DNA from: an uncultured Bacteroidota bacterium
GTDB lineage: Bacteria; Bacteroidota; Bacteroidia; Bacteroidales; P3
NCBI GenBank assembly: GCA_902774395.1
Contig: CACYIK010000011.1
Coordinates: forward strand, 1 to 64,000
DNA: 64,000 bases
Reading direction: 5' to 3'
A program made the position numbers and the translations under genes. The number at the start of each line of letters is the position of its first letter. Positions within the stretch are counted from its first letter, which is position 1. Below, piece after piece: positions 51,401 through 61,556 of the stretch. The notes below the pieces were generated by a model. It saw nothing but the letters and a program-made list of their open reading frames with translations. It ran no database searches and was not told where the DNA came from.

Positions 51401-54400
51401 TGGCGTTGGCAGTGGTGGCAACAGTGTCGTTGATGCCGTTGCCGTACCAGTGCGTGAAGTGGTAGCCATACTTGTTGGTGGCATTCACAGGCACATTGGT
51501 GAGGTAGTTCACGGTGGCGGTGCCAGTGACCTTACCCATGTTGGTGTCGGCGCTGACAACGGTCAGGGTGTACTGGTTGAAGTCGAACACGGCGGTGTAC
51601 TCGACCTCGCCCTGCGGCATCGTGAAGGTGTGACTCGGAGTGAAGATGGAGTCGGTACCCTGCACCCAAGCCACGAAGTGGTAGCCGTAGTTGGGCGTGG
51701 CGGTGATGGTCACCGTGCTGTCGGCATGGTGCTCACCGTCGCCGGTCACAGTACCCATGACGTCGTTGTAGTTCAGCGTTACCTGGAATTTACCGGCATC
51801 GATGAAGTTGGCGGTAAGGGTCTTGGTGGCCGTGGCGGTGTAGGCGATGTTCTCGGTGGTCACGGTGGTGGTGCCATCGTTCCAACCGGCGAAGCGGCTG
51901 CCTTCGGCAACAGTGGCGGTGAAGTTCAGCACGGTGCCGTGCTCAACACCGGAGAACACGGTGCTGTCAGCCACAATGTGGCTTTGGGCATCGGTGACGC
52001 TACCGCGGGTGGCATCGTATCTGACGGTGATGTCGTACTTGTTGATGGCGAAGGTGGCGACCAAAGCTCTGTTCGTGTCAGCCAGCACAGTGATCTGCTC
52101 CGTGGTGGCGCCGTTGCTCCAGCTCACAAGGTGGTAGCCCTCGGCGGGGGTGGCTGTCAGAGTCACAGGAGTCATATACTCGGCGGTGGTGGATTCGGGA
52201 GCCACAGCACCCATCGTCTCACAGCCGGCAGCCACAGAGGCGGTGACGGTGAACATATCCTTGGCGAAGTAGGCCTTCAGCGTACGGGCAGCGTTGGCCA
52301 CCACATCGATGGTAGCATTGGTGCTGTACACCGTGTCGGCTTCCTCCCACTTGACGAACACATAGCCGTAGTTCGGCGTGGCGGTGAGGGTCACAGGAGT
52401 CAGGTAGTTCACAGTGGCGCTGCCGCTGACGTTACCCATGGTGGGATCGGCGCTAACACCGCTGACGGTATAGGGATTATAGGTGAAGTTGGCGGTGTAG
52501 GTCTTGTTCTCGGTCAGGGTGACAGTACGCGGGTTGTCCGTGTTGTTGTCGTTCCAACCGGTGAAGTGGTAGCCGTAGTTGGCCTCGGCACTGATCTCGT
52601 AGTTCACGAAGTGCTTGGCGGTGGCCACACTGCCTTCGACGCTACCCATGGTCTCGTTGGCCGAGACTACGGTCAGCACATACACGTTGGTGTCGAAGCT
52701 GGCGGTGAAGGTGCTATCCTTGGTCAGGGTCACAGTGCGCGGGTTGGCCGTGTAGTTCGGGTCGGTCGGCGCGAGGTCGGCCCAGCCGGCGAAGTGGTAA
52801 CCCGTGGCGGGAGTGGCGCTGATCTGGTAGTTCTGGAAGTGCTCGGCGGCGGCATTGCTGCCACTGACGGTACCCATGCCGGTGCACTCAGCGGCCACAT
52901 TGACGGTCAGAGCGTAGGTGTTGACCGCGAAGTTGGCGTTGACGGTGGTGTCGCTCACGGGGGCGATGTTGAGGATGGCCTCAGCACCAATCTCCGTACC
53001 GGCCATGTTGGTCCAGTTCACGAAGTGGTAGCCGGTGTTCTCGGTGGCCTCGTAGTCGGCGTTCTTGAAGTGCTTGACGGTGGCGGGACCGCTCACACTA
53101 CCCATCGTCGTGTTGTTCACGTTGATAGTCACGTGGTACACGTTGGTGTCGAAGTGGGCGATGAGGGTGCGGTTGGAGTCGGCGAACACATTGATGGTGG
53201 CATTGGTACCCATCACAACGTTATTCTCCGTCCAGTTCACGAAGTGGTAGCCCTCCTCGGGAGTGGCAGTGAGGGTCACCGTGCTGTGGTAGTTCACCTC
53301 GTCCGAACCTGTGACGTTACCCATGATGGTGTTGGCACTCTCGCCAATAACAGAGTAGACGTTGTAGTCGAAGTTGGCATATACCGTGGTGTCGCTCACA
53401 GCGGCAATATTGAGGGTGTTCTCGGTGCCCTCCTTGACGGGCAGCACGTTGTCGAACGCATCGGTCCAGTTCACGAAGTGGTAGCCATAGTTGGCCGTGG
53501 GCACATAGTCGGCGTTCTTGAAGTGCTTGATGGTGGAGGGACCCGTCACGGTACCCATCTCGGCATTGTTGTTTACAACATCGTAGGTCCCGTAGACCGT
53601 TACGTGGTACTCGTTGGTGTCGAAGTGGGCGGTGAAAGCGCTGTCGCGGTAGGCGTTCACGATGATGGTGTCCTCCACGGTGGGCTCAACGGCCACGACG
53701 GGCACGCCGTCCACTAGGCTGGTCCAGTTCACGAAGTGGTAGCCTGTGTTGGGTCTGGCGGTGAGCATCACCGGCAGGTTGAACTTCACGGTAGCCGTAC
53801 CGTAGGCCGTGCCGTGCTCCACATCGTCAGCAACGGCGGTGATAGTGAAGGTGGCGCTGTCGTAATTGGCGTTGAGCACGGTGTCGCTCTTCAGGGTGAG
53901 GTAGACAAACTTTCCGGAGCCTTTCGGGTTACCGTTGTTGTCGGTCCAGTTGACGAACTCATAGCCATAGATAGGATCACCGGCGGTGAGGGTCACCGTG
54001 GTGTTCTCATAGATATCGGTGAGCGAAGCCAGCGGCTCGTCATTCACCTCGGCGGTGGGATCGGCACCCATGGCCACGTTCTCGATGGTCTTAGTCACAT
54101 TGATAGTGATGTCGTACTTCTCGCTCTCCACGATCGACACATTGTCGATGGCAGCGGGAGGATTGGTACCGACGCTGTTGTCCTGATGCCACATGAAGAC
54201 AATCTTGTAGGCACCGTCGGCAGGCACAGTGACATAGGCCTTCTTGTGCTGCCAATCGTTGACGTACTTAAGAGGCGTTTTGTTGTCGAGTGATATCCAG
54301 CCAGTGGGGTTTCCTGTAGCAGCGCTCATGTCTGCAGGATAGTCGTCGTCGGTATTGGCTTCAAACACGGCATTGTCAGGTACAATCCATGCGCGGATAA

Positions 54401-57400
54401 AGTCATAGTTGCCGCTTTCACCATTGCTCTTCCAGTCGAACTCGACGGTGTACTGCTTGGCGGCTTCGAAGTTGTTGAAGCCGGCATAAGCATAGACAAT
54501 GCAGTATCCGCTGTTGTTATAAGCATTGGTGACACCGCCGTTATTGCTGATGTACATGCTACGGGCGGGGTTACCTGTGGCTTCGCCGATACACCACTTG
54601 TTGTCGTGCGTACCATTCACCATGCGCCACTCGTTGTCGCGACTAGCGGCAAAGTCGGTGGTGTAAGGCAGCGTGAAGTTCTGGTAGTCGGTAATGAAGC
54701 TCTTGGGCTCGCTCCAGCGGCTGCCGCCGGCATCGCCTGTGCAGCTCACCATCACGTCATACCAGTAGGTGGTGTTGGGCGTCAGACCTGTGAGGGTGGC
54801 ACTGTTCTCGGTGCTGGGGTTCACGAGGGTCTTGCTCTCCTCGTCGCCGGCCTTCCAGTAGCGGAAGGTATAGTCCTCGGCGGTGCCGATGGTCGGATGG
54901 GCCAAGGCGTGCAGCGTGGCCGTGGTGGCAGTGATGCCGTCGGCAGGAAGCACCGTGGGCATACCGCAGGAGGCAGCAGTGGAGAATTCGATACTCTTCC
55001 AGTTGCCGCAGGGCTCGTCTTCCATCACTGGACGCACCCAGAAGCGGTAGTCATGGTCTGTTTGGAGTCCGTCGTTGATGATATAGGGTGTCGTGGTGGG
55101 GTAATAATCATTAGCCGTGGGTTCGGACAAATTCGCGTCGAGAAGGTTATAAACCCATTCCACTTCGGTGTTGCCAGGCATCCAACTCACAATGGCGCTG
55201 TCAGTGGTAATGTTGCTGACGGCAAGGTTGGTGACGGCGCGGCAGGTAACAGGTACAAAGCAAAGCTTAATATTGGGTCGATTGGTGCTTATAGCTCCAT
55301 AAGAAGTTGTATTTGCAAGATCGTTGATGTCAATGTTGCTATTATCGCGATAGCGGCAAACAGAACGATTAACGGAAACATTTGTACCTTGTGAACTCCA
55401 TCCAGTTGCCGAGGACTGTGAGCTGTTGCTCAACATACCAACAACAATATTGCTTTCTCCATCCCACACAAAGGGTGTGCTTAGTGTATATTCACGCCAA
55501 CCACTAGCGTATTCGTTAAGTGTAGGACCATAAACAAGCGTCATGTCTTCAGCATCGACAAAGTCGGTGGCGGCATTACCATTGAAAGCATTGAGAGTGG
55601 TGGTACCTATGTATACCGACTGTGTTTTGCTATATGACGAAGATGTGCCGGTATAGTTGAACGACAACGACGTGATAGTACCTCCGGTGTAACCTAAATT
55701 CTGCAACTCGGCAGCTGTATATATTTGTTGGCTGTATGTGTTGCCATACGATGTATATAGCAAGTTGGCAGTCGTAGAGCCGTTGCCTACCTGGGCACAA
55801 TTACCAGGTTCAGCCTCGGTCGTCACCTCGTCGAGGTGGGCGGCAGTGCCGATGGCCTCGGGATTGGCTTGGTAAGGACGCACATAGAGGTCATAACTGG
55901 TCTCGGGAGTGAGGCCCACGAAGGTGTAGTGCGTGTCGTTAACAGCAATCCAAGCATCATTTTCAGGAGTGTCGCCATGTTCAACGGCGGCCACCTGCCA
56001 CTGTGTTTCGTTGGCAAACTGAGCCACGTTCTTCTGCCAGGTGGCGGCGATGGCCGTGTGGGTAATCTGCGTGGCGGTGATATTCACCACGGCGGGCATA
56101 GCGTCGTAAGTGGTGAAGTCGACGCTCTTCCAAGGCGAGGACCCTTCACCTTCGCAGTAGTTCTGCACATAGAGGTAGTAGTGGGTAGCGGGGTCGACGT
56201 TGAGGGTCACCGTGAGGTCGGTGATACCGCTGCCGGTCGGGGTCAGGACATTCAGGTCGTCACCCTGAGTCTCCACGTCGTACTCGTCGGTGCTGAGGAT
56301 GTAGTTGAAGTTGTTGGCTTGAGCCTCCTTGGTTTTCGTCCAGGTGGCCACGACGGTGGTCTTGCTGTTCTGATTGACGGCCAGGTTGGTCACCGCGCCG
56401 CAGGCGCTGAGGGTGCGGAAGGTAGCACTCTGCCAGGTGCTGTTCACGTTGTCAGGAGCACCGCAGTACGCGCGTACATATACATAGTAGTCAGTATAGG
56501 CGGTGAGACCCGTGAGGTCGCAGGTCAGAGCTGTGCCTTCATAGGCGTAGGGACCCGCATAGGCTTCCAGAGCGGCGGCGTCAAGCTCGACAGCGCTCTT
56601 GATGACCTGATAGCTGCTCACATAGTCGCCAGCAGAAGCCGTCCACGTGACCGTGGCACCAGTCTCGGTAATGTCGCTCACCTCTATTTCAGCCACAGCC
56701 GGGCAGGCCTCGACAGAGGCACAGTAGGTAAAGCTAACCTTCGGTTGATATGTCGAGGCGGTTCCCGCTGTGTTGGAAGACCCTGACATATAACGGCTGA
56801 CATTTGCAGTAGCGGTTCTGCCAAGGAAGTTTGCTGTAGATCCACTGCATTCGTCATTATCCGTGGTTGTAATGTCAATCAGGAGGTTGCCTCCGGTATA
56901 AGTGTAAGGAGCATCAAAGGTAATGACCCATTTGTTGCCTGCAATATTAATCAAGGCGTTAGAGACTGTGGTCATTCCGTCGGTGGAAGCATATGCATCG
57001 GTAAGATTATCAAGTGTAGTGCTACCCAGTTTAACAACAGCCGGAGTCTCGTCAAATGTATAGTTGAAACCGGTATAGAAAGTCATTGAAGTTATTTGCA
57101 TGCCTTCAAGTTCAGCCATGTCAGTGGCTGTGTAGATGAGCTGTGTGTGCTGATTATACGAGTCAAGATAATATGGACGCAACGGAATGTTTGCATTGGT
57201 TGTCGAGCCCTCTACCACTGTGACATCCTCGCAGAAGGTGAGACCCTTGGTGGTCACAGTGCCGCTGGTCCAACCACTGTAGGTGTCGTTGCCACAGTTG
57301 GTGCGGACATAGACATGGTACTCGGTCTCACGGAGCAGGCCAGTGAAGGTATAGGTCGTGGCACCGTTGACGGCGGTCTTCACAGCGGCAGCGAGACCCT

Positions 57401-60400
57401 CTTCGTCAAGGGCGCTGGGGCTGATGACCACCTGGTAGTCCTCGGCGGCCGGGTCGGCGTTCACCCAGTTGGCCGTCAGGCTTGTGCGCTCGGCGGCGAA
57501 GGTGAGGTTGCGCGGAGTGCTGCAATCCTCGCCCTGCAGGGTGATGGTCCAGTCCTGATAGAAGGCGGGATCCTCAGCCACCACACGCACAGTGTACGGA
57601 GTGTTCATGGCGAGGTCATCACGAATGCCGGCAAGAGAGTAGACCTGGGTGGTCCAATCCGACGTCGTAGCATTATAAGCATAGATTGTAGCACCCGTCG
57701 ACTTGGTGATGGTGCCCGTGAGGGCGGCAATCTCCTCGGCGGTGAGGTAGTAGACAGGTATCGTCACGCTGTGGTTCTCAGCGTTGAAAACGACGTCGCC
57801 ACGGGTCACGCCAGCAGGAGCGGTGACGGTGACACCAGTGATGGCGCACTCGTTACGCTTGGTGGTGAACGACGGCACGCTGACCTCGCCGCTATGCTCG
57901 TTCTCCGAGCAGTTGGCCACGACGACCAACTGGTTGTAGGTGGTGTGGGCGGTGAGGCCTGTGAGGTTGATGGTCGTTACGCCGGCCTCGGTGGTGGTGC
58001 CGAGGATGGTGGCAGGCTCAGTAGCCTTATTATATATGGTATAGGTGGCACCCGTGTTGCGCGTGTCGGTCCAGCTCAGCGTGGCACTGTTGCTGGTGAC
58101 ATTCGTGGCAGCCGTCACAGCAGTGACGTTCTTACAGGCCGGGATGGTCTCAACAGTGATGTTGTCGATATATACACCATAGGAGGTGTTGTTGCGGAAG
58201 GCAATACGAGCACCGGCAGGGGCATTCTCAAGAGTCACCTCAGCATCGGTAAATGAACTATTCTGTGCCGATACACTCCACAAGCTGACAAACGTGGTGG
58301 TATCTGCAACATCTGTCACATAACCCACCTCGAGGCGGTTTGTGTAAGATGTATTATTTCCTTTGTATTGGAATCGCACCTGCAGGGTGTTGGTGGCAGC
58401 CGACATTTCAGGCAGAACAGCCACATAGTTGTGCGCGGAACTGCCGTACGTATACAGGCAGCGGCTTGAACTGACGCCTCCGCTGTAGACACATGGACCA
58501 TTGTAATAGTTCGTAGGTTCGGGGAGCATCTTCCAGCAGTCGGGCGTTACGGCCGAGCTATAAGTGCTGGCAGCGTAGCTGTCGAAGTTCTCAGTAAACG
58601 GGATGGTTTCAGTACCGCAGGCAGTCTTTACATTGTTGATACTCACAGCGTCACTGTACTCACCACCGCCGCAGTCGGCCTTCACCTTGAAACTGTAGGC
58701 GGTGTTGGCTGTAAGACCAGTGATGGTGACGCCCGTAGTAGTGAGGTTCTCAATCTGTGCGGCAGGGATTGCGTTGTCTTCTCCATCGGTGATGATATAG
58801 GTAGCCGAACCGTTGTTGTTGTCGGTCCACGTCAGCGCTATGCTGCTGGAGGTGATGCTCTCTTCTGGAGCAAGCAACGAGGTGACAGGCATACACGACG
58901 ACATCTCTTTAACTTCGATATCGTCAATGCAGCAACTATACTGGCTGCTGTAGTACCAGCGGAACACCAGACGGGTGGCGGTGGCAGGCACTTCGTTAAG
59001 ATAGGTCGTCGGGGCTTGCGTCATAGCAGCAACACCATCATAGCTCACAATAGGAGTGAAGGTGCTCATATTGACATCCTCATCAGTGATGTAGCCGAGA
59101 GTCAACGTGCCGTTGCTGGCGTTCTCTTGCTGATACCAGAATGAAATCTGCAGGGTGTTGAGAGCGGCAGCGAACTCGGGCAAGGCAGCGTAGCAATAGC
59201 CGCTACCATAGAACGTGAGCGCCTTGGTCCCACTGTGTTTATAGTAGTAGGAGGATCCACCGCCGATGACATGGGGCTTGACAGAGCCTGTAGTATACAC
59301 GCTCCAGCAATCGGGTACGATGCCGTCGGTCTCACTGTAGGTAGCTGTCGTCTCATAACTTTCGAAGTCTTCGGTATAAGGCAATGTGGATACCGGGTTG
59401 CATTTGGTCTTGAATCCTGATACGGCAGCAGCCTCAGAATGATCACTTTCTCCACAGTTGGCTGTGAGGGTAAAGGGACCATATGCGGTGTTCGCGGTGA
59501 GGGTGGTGAAGTCGTAGTAGGATACGCCAGGATTGGTTGTTACATTGATAGCATTTCCGTCGGTGATGGTATAAGTGGCAGTGGCATCGTTGATGCTGCT
59601 CCAACTAATACGTGCACCGTTAGCTGTAATATTGCTAACGGTTACATCCGTAGGCTTGCTGCACGACGGAGGATTGTCTATTACAATGTCGTCGATATAA
59701 ACCCCATTGGTGGTGCGGCTCGAACCAGCAGCCTCAATCATAATGGCGACACACTGAGCAGTCGTATTGGAGGGTATATTGTAAGTAAACTCCTGATAGG
59801 ATGTGGTCAGTCCGGTCTGCGTGGCAATTGGCGTGAAGGTTGCCGGATCAGATGGGTTAGTCATCAGACCAATCTTGAAGGTACTGCTGGTGTTGTATCC
59901 CTTGGCCTGCAGTGTAATCTGCTTGCCTGCCAAATTTTCCATTGGGGGTAATATCGCATACTGATCCTGCGGGTCATAATCTGACGACCAAGAAGAATAA
60001 TAGGAAAAGAAATACAGATAATTGTTTGGTGAGTAAGCATTGCTGCTAGAGTTGTAGACAATGGGATAACCTATATAGTAACTATAGGTAGTGGTGTTGA
60101 TATAGTTCCAGCAAGCAGGCAGGTTGTTGGTGCTGCCTGAAGTGGAGCCTGTGTAGCTGTCGAAGTTCTCCTCATACGGGAAGGTAGAACTAGGGTTGCA
60201 GAGGGTTTTGAATGTTTTGGCGGCGGTCCAGTCGGAATAGTCGTCGCCATCGCAGTGGGCGCGGACGGAGACCTCGTAGGATGTGTTAGCCGAGAGGTCG
60301 GTGAGAGCTTTCGAGGTAGCATCACCAGCGGCGGTGACAATTGTGTAGTCGCCGCTGCTGCCGCTCACACGGTAGCGGATTTCCCAGCCACCAGAGGGTT

Positions 60401-61031
60401 CGGTGGTGCGAGTGTCAGGTGTCCAAGTGATGGTGGCACCTGTAGCGGTAATATTGCTGAAAGGATTGTCCGCAAGGGTAGGCTTGAAGCAAGTGGGGGG
60501 TGTCGTAAGAGTGATGTTATCAATATACAATTGATATTTAGAAGCTGTTTGGCAGTAAAAGATTGCCACATACTTTGTGTTTGCGGGAAGTGTCTCTTCA
60601 TAAGTATCCCACGAGTTTCCTGACTCATTTTGCGTGCCCCACGTAAAAGCAGAGACGTCGTTTGTGGTAGTGGAGTACCCTACCTTGAAGGGCTCACTTG
60701 TACTGCTCGTGGAACTTTTCTTGTGATCAAATGCAATGGTTATACCTGTGGTGGTTCCTGTCAATTCTGGCGAAATCAGATATTGATCATAGCCATCAGA
60801 CGAAGAAGACCATGACGAGAAGCTAAAACCATAGTCACCATCTTTCTTTGCACTCGTCAATCGGCCAAAGCGAGAGCCGCTATTGGCGGAATGGGTGTTG
60901 ATGGTTGTCCAGTTGCCATACTCTGTTTCGTTCTCGAAGTCCATCGTGTACGGCAACGTCTGTTGTCCTTGGGTGACCCAGGGGACGCACATCAGCGCCA
61001 CGAGGGCCAGATTTCGTAGTAATTGTCTCAT
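48474..61031 (-). CDS. giant multidomain adhesin-like surface protein with T9SS-type C-terminal sorting domain
   Basis: 4185 residues. Signal peptide MRQLLRNLALVALMCVPWVTQGQ. Then alternating modules: about five choice-of-anchor-J/MAM-like domains (each opening LPYTxDFE or similar and closing YIDNI) and about ten fibronectin type III domains (TLSWTD, ANTxYxxxVxxxC); a long array (about residues 2320-3540, DNA 50340-54070) of some 18 InlB-B-like repeats (GYHFVNWTD, MGSVSGPATV); nine tandem 51-residue repeats (ACDSFTWYGVTY, VAGCDSIVTLHLT); one more B-repeat; and a C-terminal domain (KVYVKGAEGMTIYIYDVNGRC, ending RVVLVR) of the type IX sorting class. Expected to be exported, attached to the surface and to bind host or microbial ligands. 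Own promoter at 61236-61267. Composition is uniformly GC-rich. Confidence 0.93.
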   Translation of the reverse strand: MRQLLRNLALVALMCVPWVTQGQQTLPYTMDFENETEYGNWTTINTHSANSGSRFGRLTSAKKDGDYGFSFSSWSSSSDGYDQYLISPELTGTTTGITIAFDHKKSSTSSTSEPFKVGYSTTTNDVSAFTWGTQNESGNSWDTYEETLPANTKYVAIFYCQTASKYQLYIDNITLTTPPTCFKPTLADNPFSNITATGATITWTPDTRTTEPSGGWEIRYRVSGSSGDYTIVTAAGDATSKALTDLSANTSYEVSVRAHCDGDDYSDWTAAKTFKTLCNPSSTFPYEENFDSYTGSTSGSTNNLPACWNYINTTTYSYYIGYPIVYNSSSNAYSPNNYLYFFSYYSSWSSDYDPQDQYAILPPMENLAGKQITLQAKGYNTSSTFKIGLMTNPSDPATFTPIATQTGLTTSYQEFTYNIPSNTTAQCVAIMIEAAGSSRTTNGVYIDDIVIDNPPSCSKPTDVTVSNITANGARISWSSINDATATYTITDGNAINVTTNPGVSYYDFTTLTANTAYGPFTLTANCGESDHSEAAAVSGFKTKCNPVSTLPYTEDFESYETTATYSETDGIVPDCWSVYTTGSVKPHVIGGGSSYYYKHSGTKALTFYGSGYCYAALPEFAAALNTLQISFWYQQENASNGTLTLGYITDEDVNMSTFTPIVSYDGVAAMTQAPTTYLNEVPATATRLVFRWYYSSQYSCCIDDIEVKEMSSCMPVTSLLAPEESITSSSIALTWTDNNNGSATYIITDGEDNAIPAAQIENLTTTGVTITGLTANTAYSFKVKADCGGGEYSDAVSINNVKTACGTETIPFTENFDSYAASTYSSAVTPDCWKMLPEPTNYYNGPCVYSGGVSSSRCLYTYGSSAHNYVAVLPEMSAATNTLQVRFQYKGNNTSYTNRLEVGYVTDVADTTTFVSLWSVSAQNSSFTDAEVTLENAPAGARIAFRNNTSYGVYIDNITVETIPACKNVTAVTAATNVTSNSATLSWTDTRNTGATYTIYNKATEPATILGTTTEAGVTTINLTGLTAHTTYNQLVVVANCSENEHSGEVSVPSFTTKRNECAITGVTVTAPAGVTRGDVVFNAENHSVTIPVYYLTAEEIAALTGTITKSTGATIYAYNATTSDWTTQVYSLAGIRDDLAMNTPYTVRVVAEDPAFYQDWTITLQGEDCSTPRNLTFAAERTSLTANWVNADPAAEDYQVVISPSALDEEGLAAAVKTAVNGATTYTFTGLLRETEYHVYVRTNCGNDTYSGWTSGTVTTKGLTFCEDVTVVEGSTTNANIPLRPYYLDSYNQHTQLIYTATDMAELEGMQITSMTFYTGFNYTFDETPAVVKLGSTTLDNLTDAYASTDGMTTVSNALINIAGNKWVITFDAPYTYTGGNLLIDITTTDNDECSGSTANFLGRTATANVSRYMSGSSNTAGTASTYQPKVSFTYCASVEACPAVAEIEVSDITETGATVTWTASAGDYVSSYQVIKSAVELDAAALEAYAGPYAYEGTALTCDLTGLTAYTDYYVYVRAYCGAPDNVNSTWQSATFRTLSACGAVTNLAVNQNSKTTVVATWTKTKEAQANNFNYILSTDEYDVETQGDDLNVLTPTGSGITDLTVTLNVDPATHYYLYVQNYCEGEGSSPWKSVDFTTYDAMPAVVNITATQITHTAIAATWQKNVAQFANETQWQVAAVEHGDTPENDAWIAVNDTHYTFVGLTPETSYDLYVRPYQANPEAIGTAAHLDEVTTEAEPGNCAQVGNGSTTANLLYTSYGNTYSQQIYTAAELQNLGYTGGTITSLSFNYTGTSSSYSKTQSVYIGTTTLNAFNGNAATDFVDAEDMTLVYGPTLNEYASGWREYTLSTPFVWDGESNIVVGMLSNSSQSSATGWSSQGTNVSVNRSVCRYRDNSNIDINDLANTTSYGAISTNRPNIKLCFVPVTCRAVTNLAVSNITTDSAIVSWMPGNTEVEWVYNLLDANLSEPTANDYYPTTTPYIINDGLQTDHDYRFWVRPVMEDEPCGNWKSIEFSTAASCGMPTVLPADGITATTATLHALAHPTIGTAEDYTFRYWKAGDEESKTLVNPSTENSATLTGLTPNTTYWYDVMVSCTGDAGGSRWSEPKSFITDYQNFTLPYTTDFAASRDNEWRMVNGTHDNKWCIGEATGNPARSMYISNNGGVTNAYNNSGYCIVYAYAGFNNFEAAKQYTVEFDWKSNGESGNYDFIRAWIVPDNAVFEANTDDDYPADMSAATGNPTGWISLDNKTPLKYVNDWQHKKAYVTVPADGAYKIVFMWHQDNSVGTNPPAAIDNVSIVESEKYDITINVTKTIENVAMGADPTAEVNDEPLASLTDIYENTTVTLTAGDPIYGYEFVNWTDNNGNPKGSGKFVYLTLKSDTVLNANYDSATFTITAVADDVEHGTAYGTATVKFNLPVMLTARPNTGYHFVNWTSLVDGVPVVAVEPTVEDTIIVNAYRDSAFTAHFDTNEYHVTVYGTYDVVNNNAEMGTVTGPSTIKHFKNADYVPTANYGYHFVNWTDAFDNVLPVKEGTENTLNIAAVSDTTVYANFDYNVYSVIGESANTIMGNVTGSDEVNYHSTVTLTATPEEGYHFVNWTENNVVMGTNATINVFADSNRTLIAHFDTNVYHVTINVNNTTMGSVSGPATVKHFKNADYEATENTGYHFVNWTNMAGTEIGAEAILNIAPVSDTTVNANFAVNTYALTVNVAAECTGMGTVSGSNAAAEHFQNYQISATPATGYHFAGWADLAPTDPNYTANPRTVTLTKDSTFTASFDTNVYVLTVVSANETMGSVEGSVATAKHFVNYEISAEANYGYHFTGWNDNNTDNPRTVTLTENKTYTANFTYNPYTVSGVSADPTMGNVSGSATVNYLTPVTLTATPNYGYVFVKWEEADTVYSTNATIDVVANAARTLKAYFAKDMFTVTASVAAGCETMGAVAPESTTAEYMTPVTLTATPAEGYHLVSWSNGATTEQITVLADTNRALVATFAINKYDITVRYDATRGSVTDAQSHIVADSTVFSGVEHGTVLNFTATVAEGSRFAGWNDGTTTVTTENIAYTATATKTLTANFIDAGKFQVTLNYNDVMGTVTGDGEHHADSTVTITATPNYGYHFVAWVQGTDSIFTPSHTFTMPQGEVEYTAVFDFNQYTLTVVSADTNMGKVTGTATVNYLTNVPVNATNKYGYHFTHWYGNGINDTVATTANATIQVLRDSTVTANFDYNQYIVTAVSADENTGSVSGTDTVNYLSNVTLTATPAAGYHFVNWTNAAGAEVCTTATYVVQATENATYTANFATTPAQLAWSAESFTGYSFIDFNNWAPTLQNPNNVEVRYGVVETGTMVNAETGVIGVPATYGNIVSITGTYHIYAVHETSQQYYYDSVVYTLTVENGTLIALSKNISDGGTVSFPDYTQESTLAYHYADENMMAFIAHGTTVRAQATPATGFNFVEWRSGNDMASYDSLTTNNPVTYTVPDEAAAGLKAIFDTIVYNVTVVANPVEGSVEGPATVKHFLSGTYTATATPCYHFVNWTDADGAILGTTSTYTLNEPTANVELHANFALNSYAGDTTVNVCDAFTWHDSTYTVTPATNPTYVYKTVNNCDSTVTLHLTIRHSNTGDTTAVACNSFEWYGVTYNTTPAVAPTHEFTNVAGCDSIVTLHLTVNHSNTGDTTAVACNSFTWYGVTYTSTPAVAPTHEFTNVAGCDSIVTLHLTVNHSNTGDTTAVACNSFTWYGVTYTSTPAVAPTHEFTNVAGCDSTVTLHLTINHSNTGDTTAVACDSFTWYGVTYTSTPAVAPTHQFTNVAGCDSIVTLNLTINHSNTGDTTAVACDSFTWYGVTYTSTPAVAPTHEFTNVAGCDSIVTLHLTINHSNTGDTNAVACDSFDWYEHTNITASTETLTHVFTNVAGCDSTVTLHLTVNHSNTGDTNAVACDSLFWNGEWRVESGEYNRTLSNVAGCDSIVTLHLTINHSQTVALDPVSAYDSYEWNDETYTESGLLTFTTEGANGCDSTTTVMLTILHYDSITVILTVNDATMGTTDPVAGTYRFYPGDAVTATATANDGHHFVGWAVSNGMVGDTLSEAQLSYEFLPEMAGMTLYVEAVFAQDAVGIENVDYSNINIFSADNKVYVKGAEGMTIYIYDVNGRCMANRANAADTETFTLNMTGVVLVKAGNAPAKRVVLVR
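48960..50340 (-). repeat. nine tandem 51-residue (about 153-bp) repeats in the adhesin
   Basis: Units of about 153 bp each coding for TGDTTAVACDSFTWYGVTY, a Pro/Thr linker, and VAGCDSIVTLHLTINHSN. Units 2-6 are nearly identical at the DNA level, units 1, 7, 8 and 9 are diverged. In unit 8 the middle is replaced by a GGAGAGT heptamer tract (49184-49211) that encodes EWRVESGEY. Near-identical units imply recent amplification and likely length variation between strains. Confidence 0.92.
49184..49211. repeat. GGAGAGT heptamer tract inside adhesin repeat 8
   Basis: Four copies of ACTCTCC (plus strand) in frame. The same heptamer, inverted, forms the tract in the TrmH-family gene at 20291-20319. 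Confidence 0.9.
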
Positions 61032-61235
61032 AATGTTTTGTTTTTAGTTAATATTATATTGAATTGTTCTTGTTTTTAAAAACTAATTAGCTGTCTCAGA
61101 TCCCCATAATGCATCCTGCAGCTCGCTTCTCGTTTTTCTACTGTCTTTATCTCTGCTGTTTTTGGACTTATCTTGCTGTTTTTCCGAGGATAAAATACAC
61201 TGCACCCCTAAATACTATGGGTGCAATGTCAACCG

Positions 61236-61267
61236 CAAAGGTAGATATTATTTTTGAACATTCCAAA
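61236..61267 (-). promoter_or_regulatory. promoter of the giant adhesin gene
   Basis: Minus strand TTTG (61267-61264), 20 bp, TACCTTTG (61243-61236); leader of about 200 bases to the ATG at 61031. Confidence 0.7.
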
Positions 61268-61380
61268 TTTTTAACATTTTTATCAACAATTTTTTTCTGT
61301 CCTCCTGCTCCGCGAAATTTCTCTTTCTTTTCTATTCTCCTGCCTGCGGCGAGATCTCGTAGATCTTGTAGATTTTTCTT

Positions 61381-61439
61381 CTCAATCAGTGGTATGCCTG
61401 CGAATACCTATTAAATCAATCAAATGTAATGAGCAACTA
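61381..61439. repeat. 59-bp direct repeat, copy 1
   Basis: Identical to 61557-61615 (offset 176 bp), starting CTCAATCAGTGGTATGCC. Similarity continues with some changes for about 55 bp beyond (CAGAACTTTTTTCTCC, then GCAGATTTTAAAAGATT). Confidence 0.95.
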
Positions 61440-61556
61440 AAAGAACTTTCAGAACTTTTTTCTCCAGCAGATTTTAAAAGATTCAAAATCATTCATCACT
61501 CATCACTCATCACTCATCACTCCCCACTCCCCACTCCCCACTCCCCGCTTTTCTAT

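Noticed and set aside
48435..53717. 1760-codon open frame on the plus strand opposite the adhesin gene
   Set aside because: It mirrors repetitive, GC-rich coding sequence of the minus strand; the translation is a Gly/Val/His-rich low-complexity string without any family. The minus-strand frame has signal peptide, domains and promoter.
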